A DNA stretch of 9,285 nt from Paraclostridium tenue (GCF_039521565.1 NZ_BAAACP010000034.1:1-9285), one strand, 5' to 3'. Shown: positions 1 through 6,003, numbered from the stretch's first letter. Numbers and translations are program-made. Notes: generated by a model from the sequence alone, not told the origin.

Positions 1-64
1 TTAACCTACTGTTTAATTTTCAAAGTTCATTTTGTCTTTCGTGTTTGCCCTTTTCTCAAGGACA
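1..64 (-). other. 5' leader of an rRNA operon running off the left edge, with boxA
   Basis: This is the transcribed leader of an rRNA operon whose first rRNA gene, presumably 16S, lies beyond the left edge. On the minus strand, positions 29-15 read TGAACTTTGAAAATT. This closely matches the boxA antitermination element of bacterial rRNA leaders, where Nus factors assemble to keep polymerase from terminating early. The leader follows a near-consensus promoter at 71-99, with transcription expected to start near 64. No rRNA sequence itself is visible, so the identity rests on promoter plus boxA and on the familiar clostridial pre-rRNA leader wording. Confidence 0.7.
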
Positions 65-70
65 AGTAAT

Positions 71-130
71 ACTATACCATCTCATTTTAATATCGTCAAT
101 ACTTTTTTAAAACTTTTTTTATTTTTTTAT
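71..130 (-). promoter_or_regulatory. Strong rRNA-type promoter with UP-like A tract
   Basis: The minus strand shows -35 TTGACG (99-94), a 17-bp spacer, and -10 TATAGT (76-71). Upstream, about 100-130 is almost pure A/T with A tracts, as expected of an UP element contacted by the RNA polymerase alpha subunits. Promoter strength, A tract and the downstream boxA together point to an rRNA promoter. Initiation is expected at about 64. Confidence 0.8.
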
Positions 131-184
131 TGTTATAAACTTATTCATGTAATTAAGCTTTCCAATTAACATTAATTTTTATTC

Positions 185-210
185 ATATATGCCTAAATTT
201 AGGCATATAT
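185..210. repeat. Perfect 26-bp palindrome between the glutaredoxin-like gene and the rRNA promoter
   Basis: Positions 185-210 are a perfect inverted repeat whose arms read ATATATGCCTAAA and TTTAGGCATATAT. It lies just after the stop codon of the glutaredoxin-like gene. The only following T-run, TTTTT, is on the plus strand. As a Rho-independent terminator it would therefore work for plus-strand transcripts, opposite to the genes around it. It may instead stabilise the 3' end of the glutaredoxin-like mRNA, shield the rRNA promoter, or be a protein-binding site. Confidence 0.6.
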
Positions 211-212
211 TT

Positions 213-449
213 TTAGTTATTTTTATTTAATAATTGATCTATTCTTATTCTATCAAAGCCTAATACATGTTCTCCATCTATAAGTGTTAATGGAACAGAC
301 ATATACCCTAACTGAATAAGATTTTTTCTAGCTTCTTGATCTTTAGATATATTATACTCTATATATTCTATGTTATTTGCTTTTAAATAGTTCTTTAAAT
401 CTACACAATTTTTGCATGTATTACTGCTAAAAACTTCTACTTTTTTCAT
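213..449 (-). CDS. Glutaredoxin/NrdH-like thiol-disulfide redox protein
   Basis: A 78-residue protein with a thioredoxin-fold signature. Its N-terminal beta strand leads into the redox motif C-K-N-C (C12, C15). The cis-proline segment S-V-P-L (P53) follows, and then I-D-G-E-H-V-L-G-F-D, which is typical of NrdH and small glutaredoxins. Such cytosolic proteins pass electrons to ribonucleotide reductase or reduce protein disulfides; the substrate cannot be read here. I chose ATG 449 because AGAAGGTG (465-458) lies 8 nt upstream. ATG 455 is only 2-4 nt from it, and a GTG at 458 lies inside it, so the start could move by two codons. The gene is monocistronic with a candidate promoter at 522-549. 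The fold is well supported and the exact subfamily less so. Confidence 0.85.
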   Translation of the reverse strand: MKKVEVFSSNTCKNCVDLKNYLKANNIEYIEYNISKDQEARKNLIQLGYMSVPLTLIDGEHVLGFDRIRIDQLLNKNN

Positions 450-521
450 TTTCATCACACCTTCTCTTCTTTAAATTTAAAAACACCCTACTTGTATTTT
501 TTATAAACATATATTAGATTA

Positions 522-549
522 GTATTAAATATTAAATGAAATATGTCAA
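522..549 (-). promoter_or_regulatory. Candidate promoter of the glutaredoxin-like gene
   Basis: The minus strand has a perfect -35, TTGACA (549-544), a 16-bp spacer, and a weak -10, TAATAC (527-522). This gives a leader of about 65 nt. The -35 is convincing and the -10 is not, and the area is AT-rich with other possible -10 boxes. The divergent glycosyltransferase gene shares this intergenic region, but I found no clear plus-strand promoter for it. Confidence 0.4.
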
Positions 550-635
550 TACTACTATTTAAGTAAATAATGTTATTTTTAGTTAATGCATATATACAAT
601 TTATTTATAAAGCCAATTTTAGGAGGATTCTAAAT

Positions 636-1853
636 ATGAGCAAAAAAGTATTAATTATGTCTGCTTCTACCGGTGGTGGGCATAATAGGGCAGCTAGAGC
701 TATTAAAGAAGAATTAATCAAAAAAACAATTGATGGAGAAAATATAGAATGTAAAATCATAGATAGCTTAAAACTTGTTAATACTACTATGGATAAAATA
801 ATCTCTAGGGGTTATGAAAAATCAGCGATCTATACTCCTTACGCGTATGGTAAAGTTTATAGATTTTCGGAATCTGGCATAGCTTCTAAAAACGAATTTA
901 AAGATAATATGATTACAAATTTTATGGCAAAAAAATTTAGAAAATTGCTTTTAGATGAACAACCTGATGTAATAATAGGTACTCATCCATTCCCTATGAT
1001 AGCACTTAGTACTTTAAAAAAACAATGTACAGATTCTAATAGTCATACATTGTTTCATACTAGTTTTAATGATAATTTTATTAAACACTTTAATACTGAA
1101 TCATTTCCAACACTTATATCTGTTTTAACCGATTACACAACTCATTCTACTTGGATTCAAAATGAATTAGATTATTATGTTGTAGGACATGAATATGTTA
1201 AAGAATTGTTAATTTCTGAGGGTGTAGATGGTAATAAAATTAAACCATTAGGAATACCTGTTGAAAAATCATTTTTACAAAATAGGGATAGAGAAACAGT
1301 ATTATCTGAGCTAGGTTTTGATAAAGATAAACTAACAGTACTTTTAATGGGTGGTAGCTTTGGTGCTGGAAATATTAAAGAAACATTAACTGAAATGCTT
1401 AGTATTGATAGAGATTTTCAAATATTAGTTATAACTGGAAGAAATGAATCTCTTAAAGAAAAGTTAGAAAAAAATCTTGATTCTCATCATATTGATAAGA
1501 ACGTTAAAGTTTTAGGTTTTACAAATAAAATGAATGACATATTAGCTTCAATTGATGTTCTTGTAACAAAACCAGGAGGTCTTACAACTACTGAAGCTTT
1601 ATTAAAAGATGTTCCTATGATTGTGCCTTATTACATTCCTGGACAAGAAGAAGAAAATTTAGATTTCTTATGTAACTGTGGATCAGCATTAAGAACAACT
1701 AAAAAATACTCTTTATCGGTTTTATTAAAAGTTCTTATAGATGATTCATCTAGATTAGAAATACTTAAAAAGAATATAAAATCAATTCGAAAGTTTAACT
1801 CTTCACAAAATATAGCAAATTTAGTTGAATCAGACTTATTAAAAGATAAATAA
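636..1853 (+). CDS. UgtP/MGDG-synthase-like glycolipid glycosyltransferase (GT28)
   Basis: A 405-residue protein resembling processive diacylglycerol glucosyltransferases (UgtP) and plant-type MGDG synthases. These transfer sugar from UDP-sugar to diacylglycerol at the inner membrane face, giving glycolipids and lipoteichoic-acid anchors. The N-terminal acceptor domain has S-T-G-G-G-H-N (11-17), G-T-H-P-F-P (115-120) and T-D-Y-T-T-H-S (166-172). The C-terminal nucleotide-sugar domain has M-G-G-S-F-G-A-G-N (238-246), K-P-G-G-L-T-T-T-E (312-320) and P-Y-Y-I-P-G-Q-E-E-E-N (331-341). About 130-158 looks longer than usual. The frame is open from an ATG at 570, but AGGAGG at 621-626 fixes the start at 636. 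It is the only clear plus-strand gene and converges on a lysine-rich small gene through a shared terminator. The sugar and lipid specificity are not visible. Confidence 0.88.
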   Translation: MSKKVLIMSASTGGGHNRAARAIKEELIKKTIDGENIECKIIDSLKLVNTTMDKIISRGYEKSAIYTPYAYGKVYRFSESGIASKNEFKDNMITNFMAKKFRKLLLDEQPDVIIGTHPFPMIALSTLKKQCTDSNSHTLFHTSFNDNFIKHFNTESFPTLISVLTDYTTHSTWIQNELDYYVVGHEYVKELLISEGVDGNKIKPLGIPVEKSFLQNRDRETVLSELGFDKDKLTVLLMGGSFGAGNIKETLTEMLSIDRDFQILVITGRNESLKEKLEKNLDSHHIDKNVKVLGFTNKMNDILASIDVLVTKPGGLTTTEALLKDVPMIVPYYIPGQEEENLDFLCNCGSALRTTKKYSLSVLLKVLIDDSSRLEILKKNIKSIRKFNSSQNIANLVESDLLKDK

Positions 1854-1885
1854 AAAAAATCTGTAGATACCTACAGATTTTTTTT
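1852..1885. terminator. Symmetric bidirectional Rho-independent terminator
   Basis: A perfect hairpin with arms at 1852-1866 and 1871-1885, a core of TCTGTAG/CTACAGA, a 4-nt loop, and eight A before and eight T after. It reads as a terminator on both strands. It serves the plus-strand glycosyltransferase, whose stop codon lies at its edge, and the minus-strand lysine-rich gene. Confidence 0.92.
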
Positions 1886-1902
1886 ATTTATCTTTTAATA
1901 GC

Positions 1903-2130
1903 CTAGTATCTTGGCTCATAAAAATCTTCTTCATAATCATATTGGTAATGCTTGTAGTTATTTCTAAAATTACTTTCTTTTGATTTTAAAGATTTCTTAC
2001 TCTTCTTTTTTATAAGAAGACTCATATCATCAGATTCACTATATTTACCTTTAATTTTTGATGATTTCATTTTCTTGTTTCGCTTCTCTTTCATAGCTTT
2101 ATGCTCTTCAAAATTCATTGCTGATTTCAT
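1903..2130 (-). CDS. Lysine-rich small protein of unknown function with tyrosine-rich tail
   Basis: I do not recognise this 75-residue protein. It has 18 lysines, mostly in clusters, and a central acidic patch E-S-D-D. The last 18 residues hold six tyrosines and several acidic residues. It has no membrane segment, signal peptide or cysteine, and composition suggests it is mostly disordered. A very basic body would suit nucleic-acid or ribosome binding, but that is inference. Evidence that it is a real gene is good: promoter TTGAAG-17 bp-TATAAT at 2171-2199, a purine-rich site AGGGGTG just upstream of the ATG, and a strong terminator after the stop. A later ATG at 2118 is possible but lacks such a site. 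It follows the recR terminator, so it is a separate transcription unit. Confidence 0.7.
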   Translation of the reverse strand: MKSAMNFEEHKAMKEKRNKKMKSSKIKGKYSESDDMSLLIKKKSKKSLKSKESNFRNNYKHYQYDYEEDFYEPRY

Positions 2131-2170
2131 TTTGCACCCCTATTAAAATTTTTAATAAATTATAAATCAG

Positions 2171-2199
2171 ATTATACAATACAACTATTTCTACTTCAA
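2171..2199 (-). promoter_or_regulatory. Promoter of the lysine-rich small gene
   Basis: The minus strand has -35 TTGAAG (2199-2194), exactly 17 bp, then a perfect -10 TATAAT (2176-2171). Transcription would start near 2164, giving a leader of about 34 nt before the ATG at 2130. An AT-only inverted repeat, ATTAAAA/TTTTAAT, lies just upstream of the ribosome binding site. Confidence 0.7.
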
Positions 2200-2263
2200 T
2201 ATTTGTACTGTAATTTTCATATCAAAAATTCTTTTAAAATATGACATAACTCTATGAAAAAAT

Positions 2264-2294
2264 AAAAAAATCGAGAATCAAACCTCGATTTTTT
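2264..2294 (-). terminator. Rho-independent terminator after recR
   Basis: The minus strand forms AATCGAG/CTCGATT arms (2294-2284 with 2275-2265 including flanking A/T pairs) with an 8-nt loop and ends in seven T. It overlaps the last bases of recR, so the stop codon is inside the hairpin. The A-rich 5' side could let it work weakly in the other direction too. Confidence 0.88.
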
Positions 2295-2892
2295 ATATTT
2301 CTCTTCTGCCTTCTAATGCTTTTGAAATTGTAACTTCATCTGCATACTCTAAATCTCCACCTACAGGAAGTCCATGAGCTATTCTTGTTACTTTTATCCC
2401 CATTGGTTTTAAAAGTCTAGCTATATACATAGCAGTAGCTTCTCCTTCTATAGTTGGATTTGTGGCCATTATAATTTCCCTTACATCTTGATTTCCTAAT
2501 CTTTGAATAAGTTCTTTTATCCTTATCATGTCTGGTCCTATACCATCCATAGGTGATATAACTCCATTTAGCACATGATATTGACCATTAAATTCTTTAG
2601 TTCTTTCCATGGCAGCCACATCTCTAGGATCTTCAACGACGCATATAACGCTACTATCTCTATTTTTATTAGAACACATACTACATGGATCTTTATCTGT
2701 TATATTGTAACAAATAGAACAATATTTAATTTCTTTTTTAGCTTCTAATATAGCTTTTGATAAAGCTTCTACATCATTAATATTCATATTAATTACATGA
2801 AAAGCTAATCTCTGCGCTGTTTTTCTTCCTACACCAGGTAGTTTAGAAAATTCTTCTATCAGTGCTGATATTGGTCCTGAATAAGTTTGCAT
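2293..2892 (-). CDS. recR: Recombination mediator protein RecR
   Basis: RecR forms a ring-shaped clamp on DNA and, with RecO and RecF, helps RecA load onto gapped single-stranded DNA during recombinational repair. The 199-residue length is normal. In order there is a helix-hairpin-helix L-P-G-V-G-R-K-T-A-Q-R-L-A (18-30), then a four-cysteine zinc finger C58, C61, C70, C73. A Toprim domain follows, with V-E-D-P-R-D (86-91) and A-T-N-P-T-I-E-G-E-A-T-A (143-154), and a C-terminal A-H-G-L-P-V-G-G-D-L-E-Y-A-D (172-185). The ATG lies 11 nt after the ybaB stop, with AGGTGA between them, so the two are co-transcribed and probably translationally linked. All key motifs are present and I see nothing unusual. 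Confidence 0.98.
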   Translation of the reverse strand: MQTYSGPISALIEEFSKLPGVGRKTAQRLAFHVINMNINDVEALSKAILEAKKEIKYCSICYNITDKDPCSMCSNKNRDSSVICVVEDPRDVAAMERTKEFNGQYHVLNGVISPMDGIGPDMIRIKELIQRLGNQDVREIIMATNPTIEGEATAMYIARLLKPMGIKVTRIAHGLPVGGDLEYADEVTISKALEGRREI

Positions 2893-2903
2893 CTTATCAC
2901 CTA

Positions 2904-3245
2904 CTAGAATAATCCTGGGATATTCATTCCTCCAGTTAATTTGTTCATTTGTGAAGATTGCATATCATCAACATTTCTTAATGCTTCATTAATTGCACTT
3001 AATACTAAGTCTTGAAGCATTTCTATATCATCTGGATCTACAACTTCAGGTTTTATTTGTATATCTACAACTTCTTTTTTACCATTAACTTTTACAGTAA
3101 CAGCTCCTCCTCCAACAGAAGTTTCTATTTCCTTAGATTCTAACTCTTCTTGCATTTTTTGCATATCACTTTGCATTTTTTGAGCTTGTTTTAATAATTG
3201 ATTCATATTTCCAGGCATCATTCCTGGGAATCCCTTTTTAGCCAT
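2904..3245 (-). CDS. YbaB/EbfC-family nucleoid-associated protein
   Basis: A 113-residue member of the YbaB/EbfC family, small homodimeric DNA-binding proteins found almost everywhere beside dnaX and recR. It has a Met/Gly/Pro-rich start, then a long amphipathic helix (about 14-38, L-L-K-Q-A-Q-K-M-Q repeats). A beta-sheet core follows (G-G-G-A-V-T-V-K-V-N-G, about 45-55), then P-E-V-V-D-P-D-D-I-E-M-L-Q-D-L (66-80) and a C-terminal helix. AAGGAGGAT at 3261-3253 sets the start. The gene lies 67 bp after dnaX and 11 nt before recR, consistent with a dnaX-ybaB-recR operon, although a candidate internal promoter lies in the gap. The precise cellular role is not settled for the family. Confidence 0.95.
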   Translation of the reverse strand: MAKKGFPGMMPGNMNQLLKQAQKMQSDMQKMQEELESKEIETSVGGGAVTVKVNGKKEVVDIQIKPEVVDPDDIEMLQDLVLSAINEALRNVDDMQSSQMNKLTGGMNIPGLF

Positions 3246-3291
3246 ATGTAAAATCCTCCTTAATTACCTTTATTATTTAATTTATGCTATT

Positions 3292-3300
3292 ATTATATCA
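3292..3300 (-). promoter_or_regulatory. Candidate extended -10 promoter for ybaB-recR, inside a small hairpin
   Basis: On the minus strand the dnaX-ybaB gap holds TGATATAAT (3300-3292), an extended -10 element without a convincing -35. The same bases lie in a 7-bp inverted repeat, CTATTAT-6 nt-ATAATAG. Initiation near 3285 would give a leader of about 40 nt. It may let ybaB-recR be expressed apart from dnaX. Confidence 0.4.
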
Positions 3301-3312
3301 TAATAGTATTTA

Positions 3313-4953
3313 TTATTTAATTTCATTTTCACTTACACTTTGCTTTATATCTAGTATCTCTTTAGGAAATACTTCTTCTAGTATTTGTTCTCCTTTATCC
3401 TTTTCCTCTTTTTCTATTTCTAGTTTTATATTTTTAGATTCTGACTTTAATATTATTTTTATACCAAAACTTCTATTAATCGTATCCCTAACCACACCTT
3501 CTATATAAGATAGTGTCTTAACATCACTTAATTTATTCTTAGCAAATGCAAATTTATCATCAAAAATTATATATAAAGTGTTTGAATTAACATTAAAGTC
3601 TTTAGCTTCTCTTAGTATTGCATATACAGGCATATTTCTATCTTTTTTTATATTGGTAAGTATATTTTCCCAAGACTTTTCTACTAATTTAACATCTTCA
3701 CTTTTAACTTCTTCGTAGTATATCTCTTCTTTTTCTTCATACTTTTCTTCTTCTTGCGTTACAACCTGTTCTTTTTTATCTTGATTATTATTTACAGTTA
3801 TATTTCCACTTCTTATAACTTCTTCTAAGTTAGATATTCGCTTTAATAATGCTTCCTTACTATCATCAAACATAGGTTGAGATAATTTCATTATACTAAC
3901 CTCTGCCAAAACCCTAGGATTAGATGATGCTTTAATATCATCTTGAGTAACAGATAGTATATTTAGTATTCTTATAATCTCATTAGTTTCTATTGTTTCT
4001 GCTTGAGATTTTAACTGATCTATTATCTCCTCTGGTAAAGATATTATTTCATCTAAATCATTAGATACTTTACATACCATTAAGTTTCTAAAATGATCAA
4101 TTAAATCATCAATTAAATTTTTTATGTCTTTACCCCATATTACAAATTCATTTAAAATTTCTAGACACTTTTTTGTATCTTCTTTTATAACATAATCTGC
4201 CATTTCAAATAATTGTTCTACATTTACAGTTCCTAATAAATCTACAACATCTTTATACTCTATCTTATTTTCACTAAAAGACATACACTGATCTAATATA
4301 CTAAGAGCATCTCTTAGAGCTCCTTGAGAATTTCTTGCTATTAAGTTTAGAGCTCTATCATCTACCTCTACATTGACATCTTCACATATTTCTTTCATTC
4401 TAGAACTCATATCTTTAACAGTTACTCTCTTGAAATCAAATCTTTGACATCTAGAAAGTATAGTAGCAGGGATTTTATGCGGTTCTGTTGTAGCTAATAT
4501 AAATATTACATATGATGGTGGCTCTTCTAGAGTTTTTAACAAAGCATTAAATGCTCCTTGAGATAACATATGAACCTCATCTATTATATATACTTTGTAC
4601 TTACATTTAGCTGGAGTATACTTTACGTTTTCTCTAATTTCTCTTATATCATCAACGCTATTGTTTGATGCTGCATCTATCTCTATGACATCCATATTAT
4701 TGTCATTTAATATATCCTTACAAACCTCACATTCATTACAAGGTTCCTCATTAACGCTATCTTCACAATTGACAGCTCTTGCAAATATTTTAGCTGTAGA
4801 AGTTTTACCTGTACCTCTAGTACCACAAAATAAGTAGGCATGTCCTACATTATTATTTTGTATCTGATTTTTTAAAGTTTTAATTATATGTTCTTGTCCT
4901 ACAACGTCTTTAAATGTTTGAGGTCTATAGGCTCTATAAAGTGCCTTATGCAT
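3313..4953 (-). CDS. dnaX: DNA polymerase III clamp-loader subunit gamma/tau
   Basis: DnaX is the ATPase of the clamp loader that puts the sliding clamp on DNA; its tau form also links the polymerases. The 546-residue product starts with the usual A-L-Y-R-A-Y-R-P-Q-T-F. It has Walker A G-T-R-G-T-G-K-T (44-51), zinc cysteines C63, C72, C75, C78, Walker B I-I-D-E-V-H (123-128), S-R-C (167-169) and sensor 2 G-A-L-R-D-A-L-S (211-218). The clamp-loader helical domain runs to about 370. A charged glutamate-rich linker (about 385-425) and a C-terminal domain (about 426-515) follow. AAGGAGAG upstream supports ATG 4953. Codons 435-437 (ATA AAA AAA) form an in-frame A_AAA_AAA_G slippery site; a -1 shift there would add one residue and stop, giving a 438-residue gamma-like form. 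Confidence 0.98.
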   Translation of the reverse strand: MHKALYRAYRPQTFKDVVGQEHIIKTLKNQIQNNNVGHAYLFCGTRGTGKTSTAKIFARAVNCEDSVNEEPCNECEVCKDILNDNNMDVIEIDAASNNSVDDIREIRENVKYTPAKCKYKVYIIDEVHMLSQGAFNALLKTLEEPPSYVIFILATTEPHKIPATILSRCQRFDFKRVTVKDMSSRMKEICEDVNVEVDDRALNLIARNSQGALRDALSILDQCMSFSENKIEYKDVVDLLGTVNVEQLFEMADYVIKEDTKKCLEILNEFVIWGKDIKNLIDDLIDHFRNLMVCKVSNDLDEIISLPEEIIDQLKSQAETIETNEIIRILNILSVTQDDIKASSNPRVLAEVSIMKLSQPMFDDSKEALLKRISNLEEVIRSGNITVNNNQDKKEQVVTQEEEKYEEKEEIYYEEVKSEDVKLVEKSWENILTNIKKDRNMPVYAILREAKDFNVNSNTLYIIFDDKFAFAKNKLSDVKTLSYIEGVVRDTINRSFGIKIILKSESKNIKLEIEKEEKDKGEQILEEVFPKEILDIKQSVSENEIK

Positions 4954-4991
4954 AAATTTATCTCTCCTTAATTCTAAAATACCGATATATT

Positions 4992-4997
4992 ATTATA
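4992..4997 (-). promoter_or_regulatory. dnaX: Possible -10 box of the dnaX promoter
   Basis: A perfect TATAAT on the minus strand lies about 40 nt before the dnaX ATG, with no recognisable -35. The ffs terminator just upstream implies that dnaX needs its own promoter, which is the main reason for listing this box. The intervening DNA is nearly all A/T, so the match could be chance. Confidence 0.3.
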
Positions 4998-5058
4998 TAC
5001 CAATATACAATAATTTTATCTATATCTAACACAAAAACTAAATATATATCTTTATATT

Positions 5059-5086
5059 AAAAAAATCCCTTAACTATAAGGGATTC
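5059..5086 (-). terminator. Rho-independent terminator after the SRP RNA gene
   Basis: On the minus strand a 9-bp stem AATCCCTTA/TAAGGGATT (5086-5078 with 5073-5065) with a 4-nt loop is followed by a run of T. It lies about 16 nt beyond the base of the SRP RNA and separates it from dnaX. Confidence 0.92.
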
Positions 5087-5101
5087 TTATTTTATATATT
5101 A

Positions 5102-5373
5102 AAGCTGTGCACCATCTATTGACTTACTATCATAGGCGTTACCTAAACAGTTAGCTCGACTTAGGCACCCCCGCGGCACACGAAAGTGATCACTTACCGT
5201 TGCTTCCTTCCGGATCTGGCGGGGTTTATGAGCTTCCGTTGCGCAGGACCTAAGTGTCAACACCACTTATTTAGGGCAGCCCTACAATATATAAACCTCT
5301 AGATGGAATTCAACCCTGCTATAGCGGATTGCAGGTTACAGGACACCGCTACCTTCCCGTCTAGCACAGCAAA
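5102..5373 (-). ncRNA. ffs: Signal recognition particle RNA, large Bacillus type
   Basis: This is the RNA core of the signal recognition particle, which with Ffh targets nascent membrane and secreted proteins. Its length of about 270 nt matches the large Gram-positive form that includes an Alu domain. The terminal helix is visible as GCTGTGC at the 5' end (5370-5364) pairing with GCACAGC at the 3' end (5110-5104). The Ffh-binding tip is seen as AGATCCGGAAGGAAGCAAC (minus strand, 5215-5197). The 5' Alu part has GGGAAGGTAGCGG and CCTGTAACC. End positions are good to a few bases. It lies downstream of tRNA-Ser on the same strand and may be read from the tadA promoter, from a candidate promoter in the short spacer, or both. 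Confidence 0.95.
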
Positions 5374-5390
5374 CTTATAACCATAATTAA
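5374..5390 (-). promoter_or_regulatory. Candidate promoter-like spacer before the SRP RNA gene
   Basis: Between the tRNA-Ser CCA end and the SRP RNA, the minus strand carries TGGTTATAAG (5383-5374), which resembles an extended -10, but no usable -35 is seen. The calculated start (about 5367) falls slightly inside the terminal RNA helix, which argues against the simplest reading. The same two decamers occur in the tadA promoter region, split by 14 bp. Confidence 0.3.
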
Positions 5391-5396
5391 GTTTTT

Positions 5397-5489
5397 TGGC
5401 GGAGAGAGTGGGATTCGAACCCACGATACGGTTTTAGCCGTATACTCACTTTCCAGGCGAGCGCCTTCGACCGACTCGACCATCTCTCC
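5397..5489 (-). tRNA. tRNA-Ser(GGA), CCA encoded
   Basis: A complete 93-nt serine tRNA. The acceptor arms GGAGAGA (5489-5483) and TCTCTCC (5407-5401) pair perfectly, with discriminator G and encoded CCA. The anticodon loop CTGGAAA gives anticodon GGA, reading UCC and UCU. A long variable arm, TACGG-loop-CCGTA, marks it as class II. The T arm is GTGGG TTCGAAT CCCAC. The first base directly follows the TAG stop of tadA on the same strand, so RNase P must cut at the last base of the tadA stop codon if the two are co-transcribed. This tRNA should be the ligand of the UCC-specific T-box in front of serS. Confidence 0.98.
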
Positions 5490-5945
5490 CTACTGTCGCT
5501 TTCTTAATTCCTTAAAAAACTTTTGTAATATACTTGAACATTCCTCTTTTAATATACCAAATGTTACCTCTATATTACAAGTGTTAAAATAATCTATTTT
5601 AAATTCATGTTGTTTTTCTATATTTAAATTTTTAATATGCTTAGTTCCTACTATAAGTTTTTTTATTCTTGACTGAACTATAGCTCCACTACACATTATA
5701 CACGGTTCCATAGTTACATACAAGTCACAATTTATAAGTCTCCATCCACCTAAGTATTCTGAAGCCTCTCTTATAGCTAAGATTTCCGCATGGGCAGTTG
5801 AATCATTTAATGTTTCAGTTAAATTGTGTGCTCTAGCTATTATTTCTCCATCTTTTACTATTACGGCACCTATAGGCGTTTCGCCTTTTTCATAAGCTTT
5901 ATATGCTTCTTTTATTGCTTCATTCATATAAAACGACTTATCCAT
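5490..5945 (-). CDS. tadA: tRNA-specific adenosine deaminase TadA
   Basis: TadA converts the wobble adenosine A34 of tRNA-Arg(ACG) to inosine. The 151-residue protein has the cytidine-deaminase fold, with zinc and catalytic residues H-A-E (H52, E54) and P-C-I-M-C (C82, C85). N41 in the A-H-N segment is also present, as is the C-terminal helix E-E-C-S-S-I-L-Q-K-F-F (134-144). After V-G-T-K (99-102) the usual D-x-K-x-G-A-x-G-S loop is missing and replaced by an unrelated K-H-I-K-N-L-N-I-E-K segment, so this is a divergent member. A strong GGAGG site (5954-5950) and promoter TTGAAT-17-TAATAT support the start. The TAG stop touches the first base of tRNA-Ser. TadA is the best call; another deaminase of this fold is possible but less likely in this gene order. 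Confidence 0.93.
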   Translation of the reverse strand: MDKSFYMNEAIKEAYKAYEKGETPIGAVIVKDGEIIARAHNLTETLNDSTAHAEILAIREASEYLGGWRLINCDLYVTMEPCIMCSGAIVQSRIKKLIVGTKHIKNLNIEKQHEFKIDYFNTCNIEVTFGILKEECSSILQKFFKELRKRQ

Positions 5946-5974
5946 GCTTCCTCCTAAAACTTATAACATATTTA

Positions 5975-6003
5975 ATATTACCATAATTAAATTTATAATT
6001 CAA
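5975..6003 (-). promoter_or_regulatory. tadA: Promoter of tadA (probably tadA-tRNA-Ser-ffs)
   Basis: The minus strand has -35 TTGAAT (6003-5998), a 17-bp spacer ending in TGG, and -10 TAATAT (5980-5975), so the -10 is of the extended TGN type. Initiation near 5968 gives a leader of about 23 nt that just includes the ribosome binding site. No terminator is visible until after ffs, so one transcript could carry tadA, the tRNA and the SRP RNA. Confidence 0.65.

Noticed and set aside
450..458. GTG 458 or ATG 455 as start of the glutaredoxin-like gene
   Set aside because: The GTG lies within the ribosome binding site and ATG 455 is too close to it; ATG 449 has the better spacing. ATG 455 cannot be fully excluded.
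570..635. 22-codon upstream extension of the glycosyltransferase reading frame
   Set aside because: The strong AGGAGG site at 621-626 and family N-terminus M-S-K-K-V-L-I-M-S-A place the start at 636. The extension has no ribosome binding site.
3284..3508. Plus-strand open frame antisense to the end of dnaX
   Set aside because: It is the complement of the dnaX coding sequence, lacks a ribosome binding site, and has serine/isoleucine-rich shadow composition.
3771..3777. A6G run at dnaX codons 393-394 as a frameshift site
   Set aside because: The run starts on a codon boundary, so it does not form an X_XXY_YYZ heptamer in frame; the site at codons 435-437 is the better candidate.
4595..4837. 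Plus-strand open frame antisense to the dnaX ATPase region
   Set aside because: It overlaps the strongly conserved dnaX zinc-finger and Walker A region in reverse, with no ribosome binding site or promoter.
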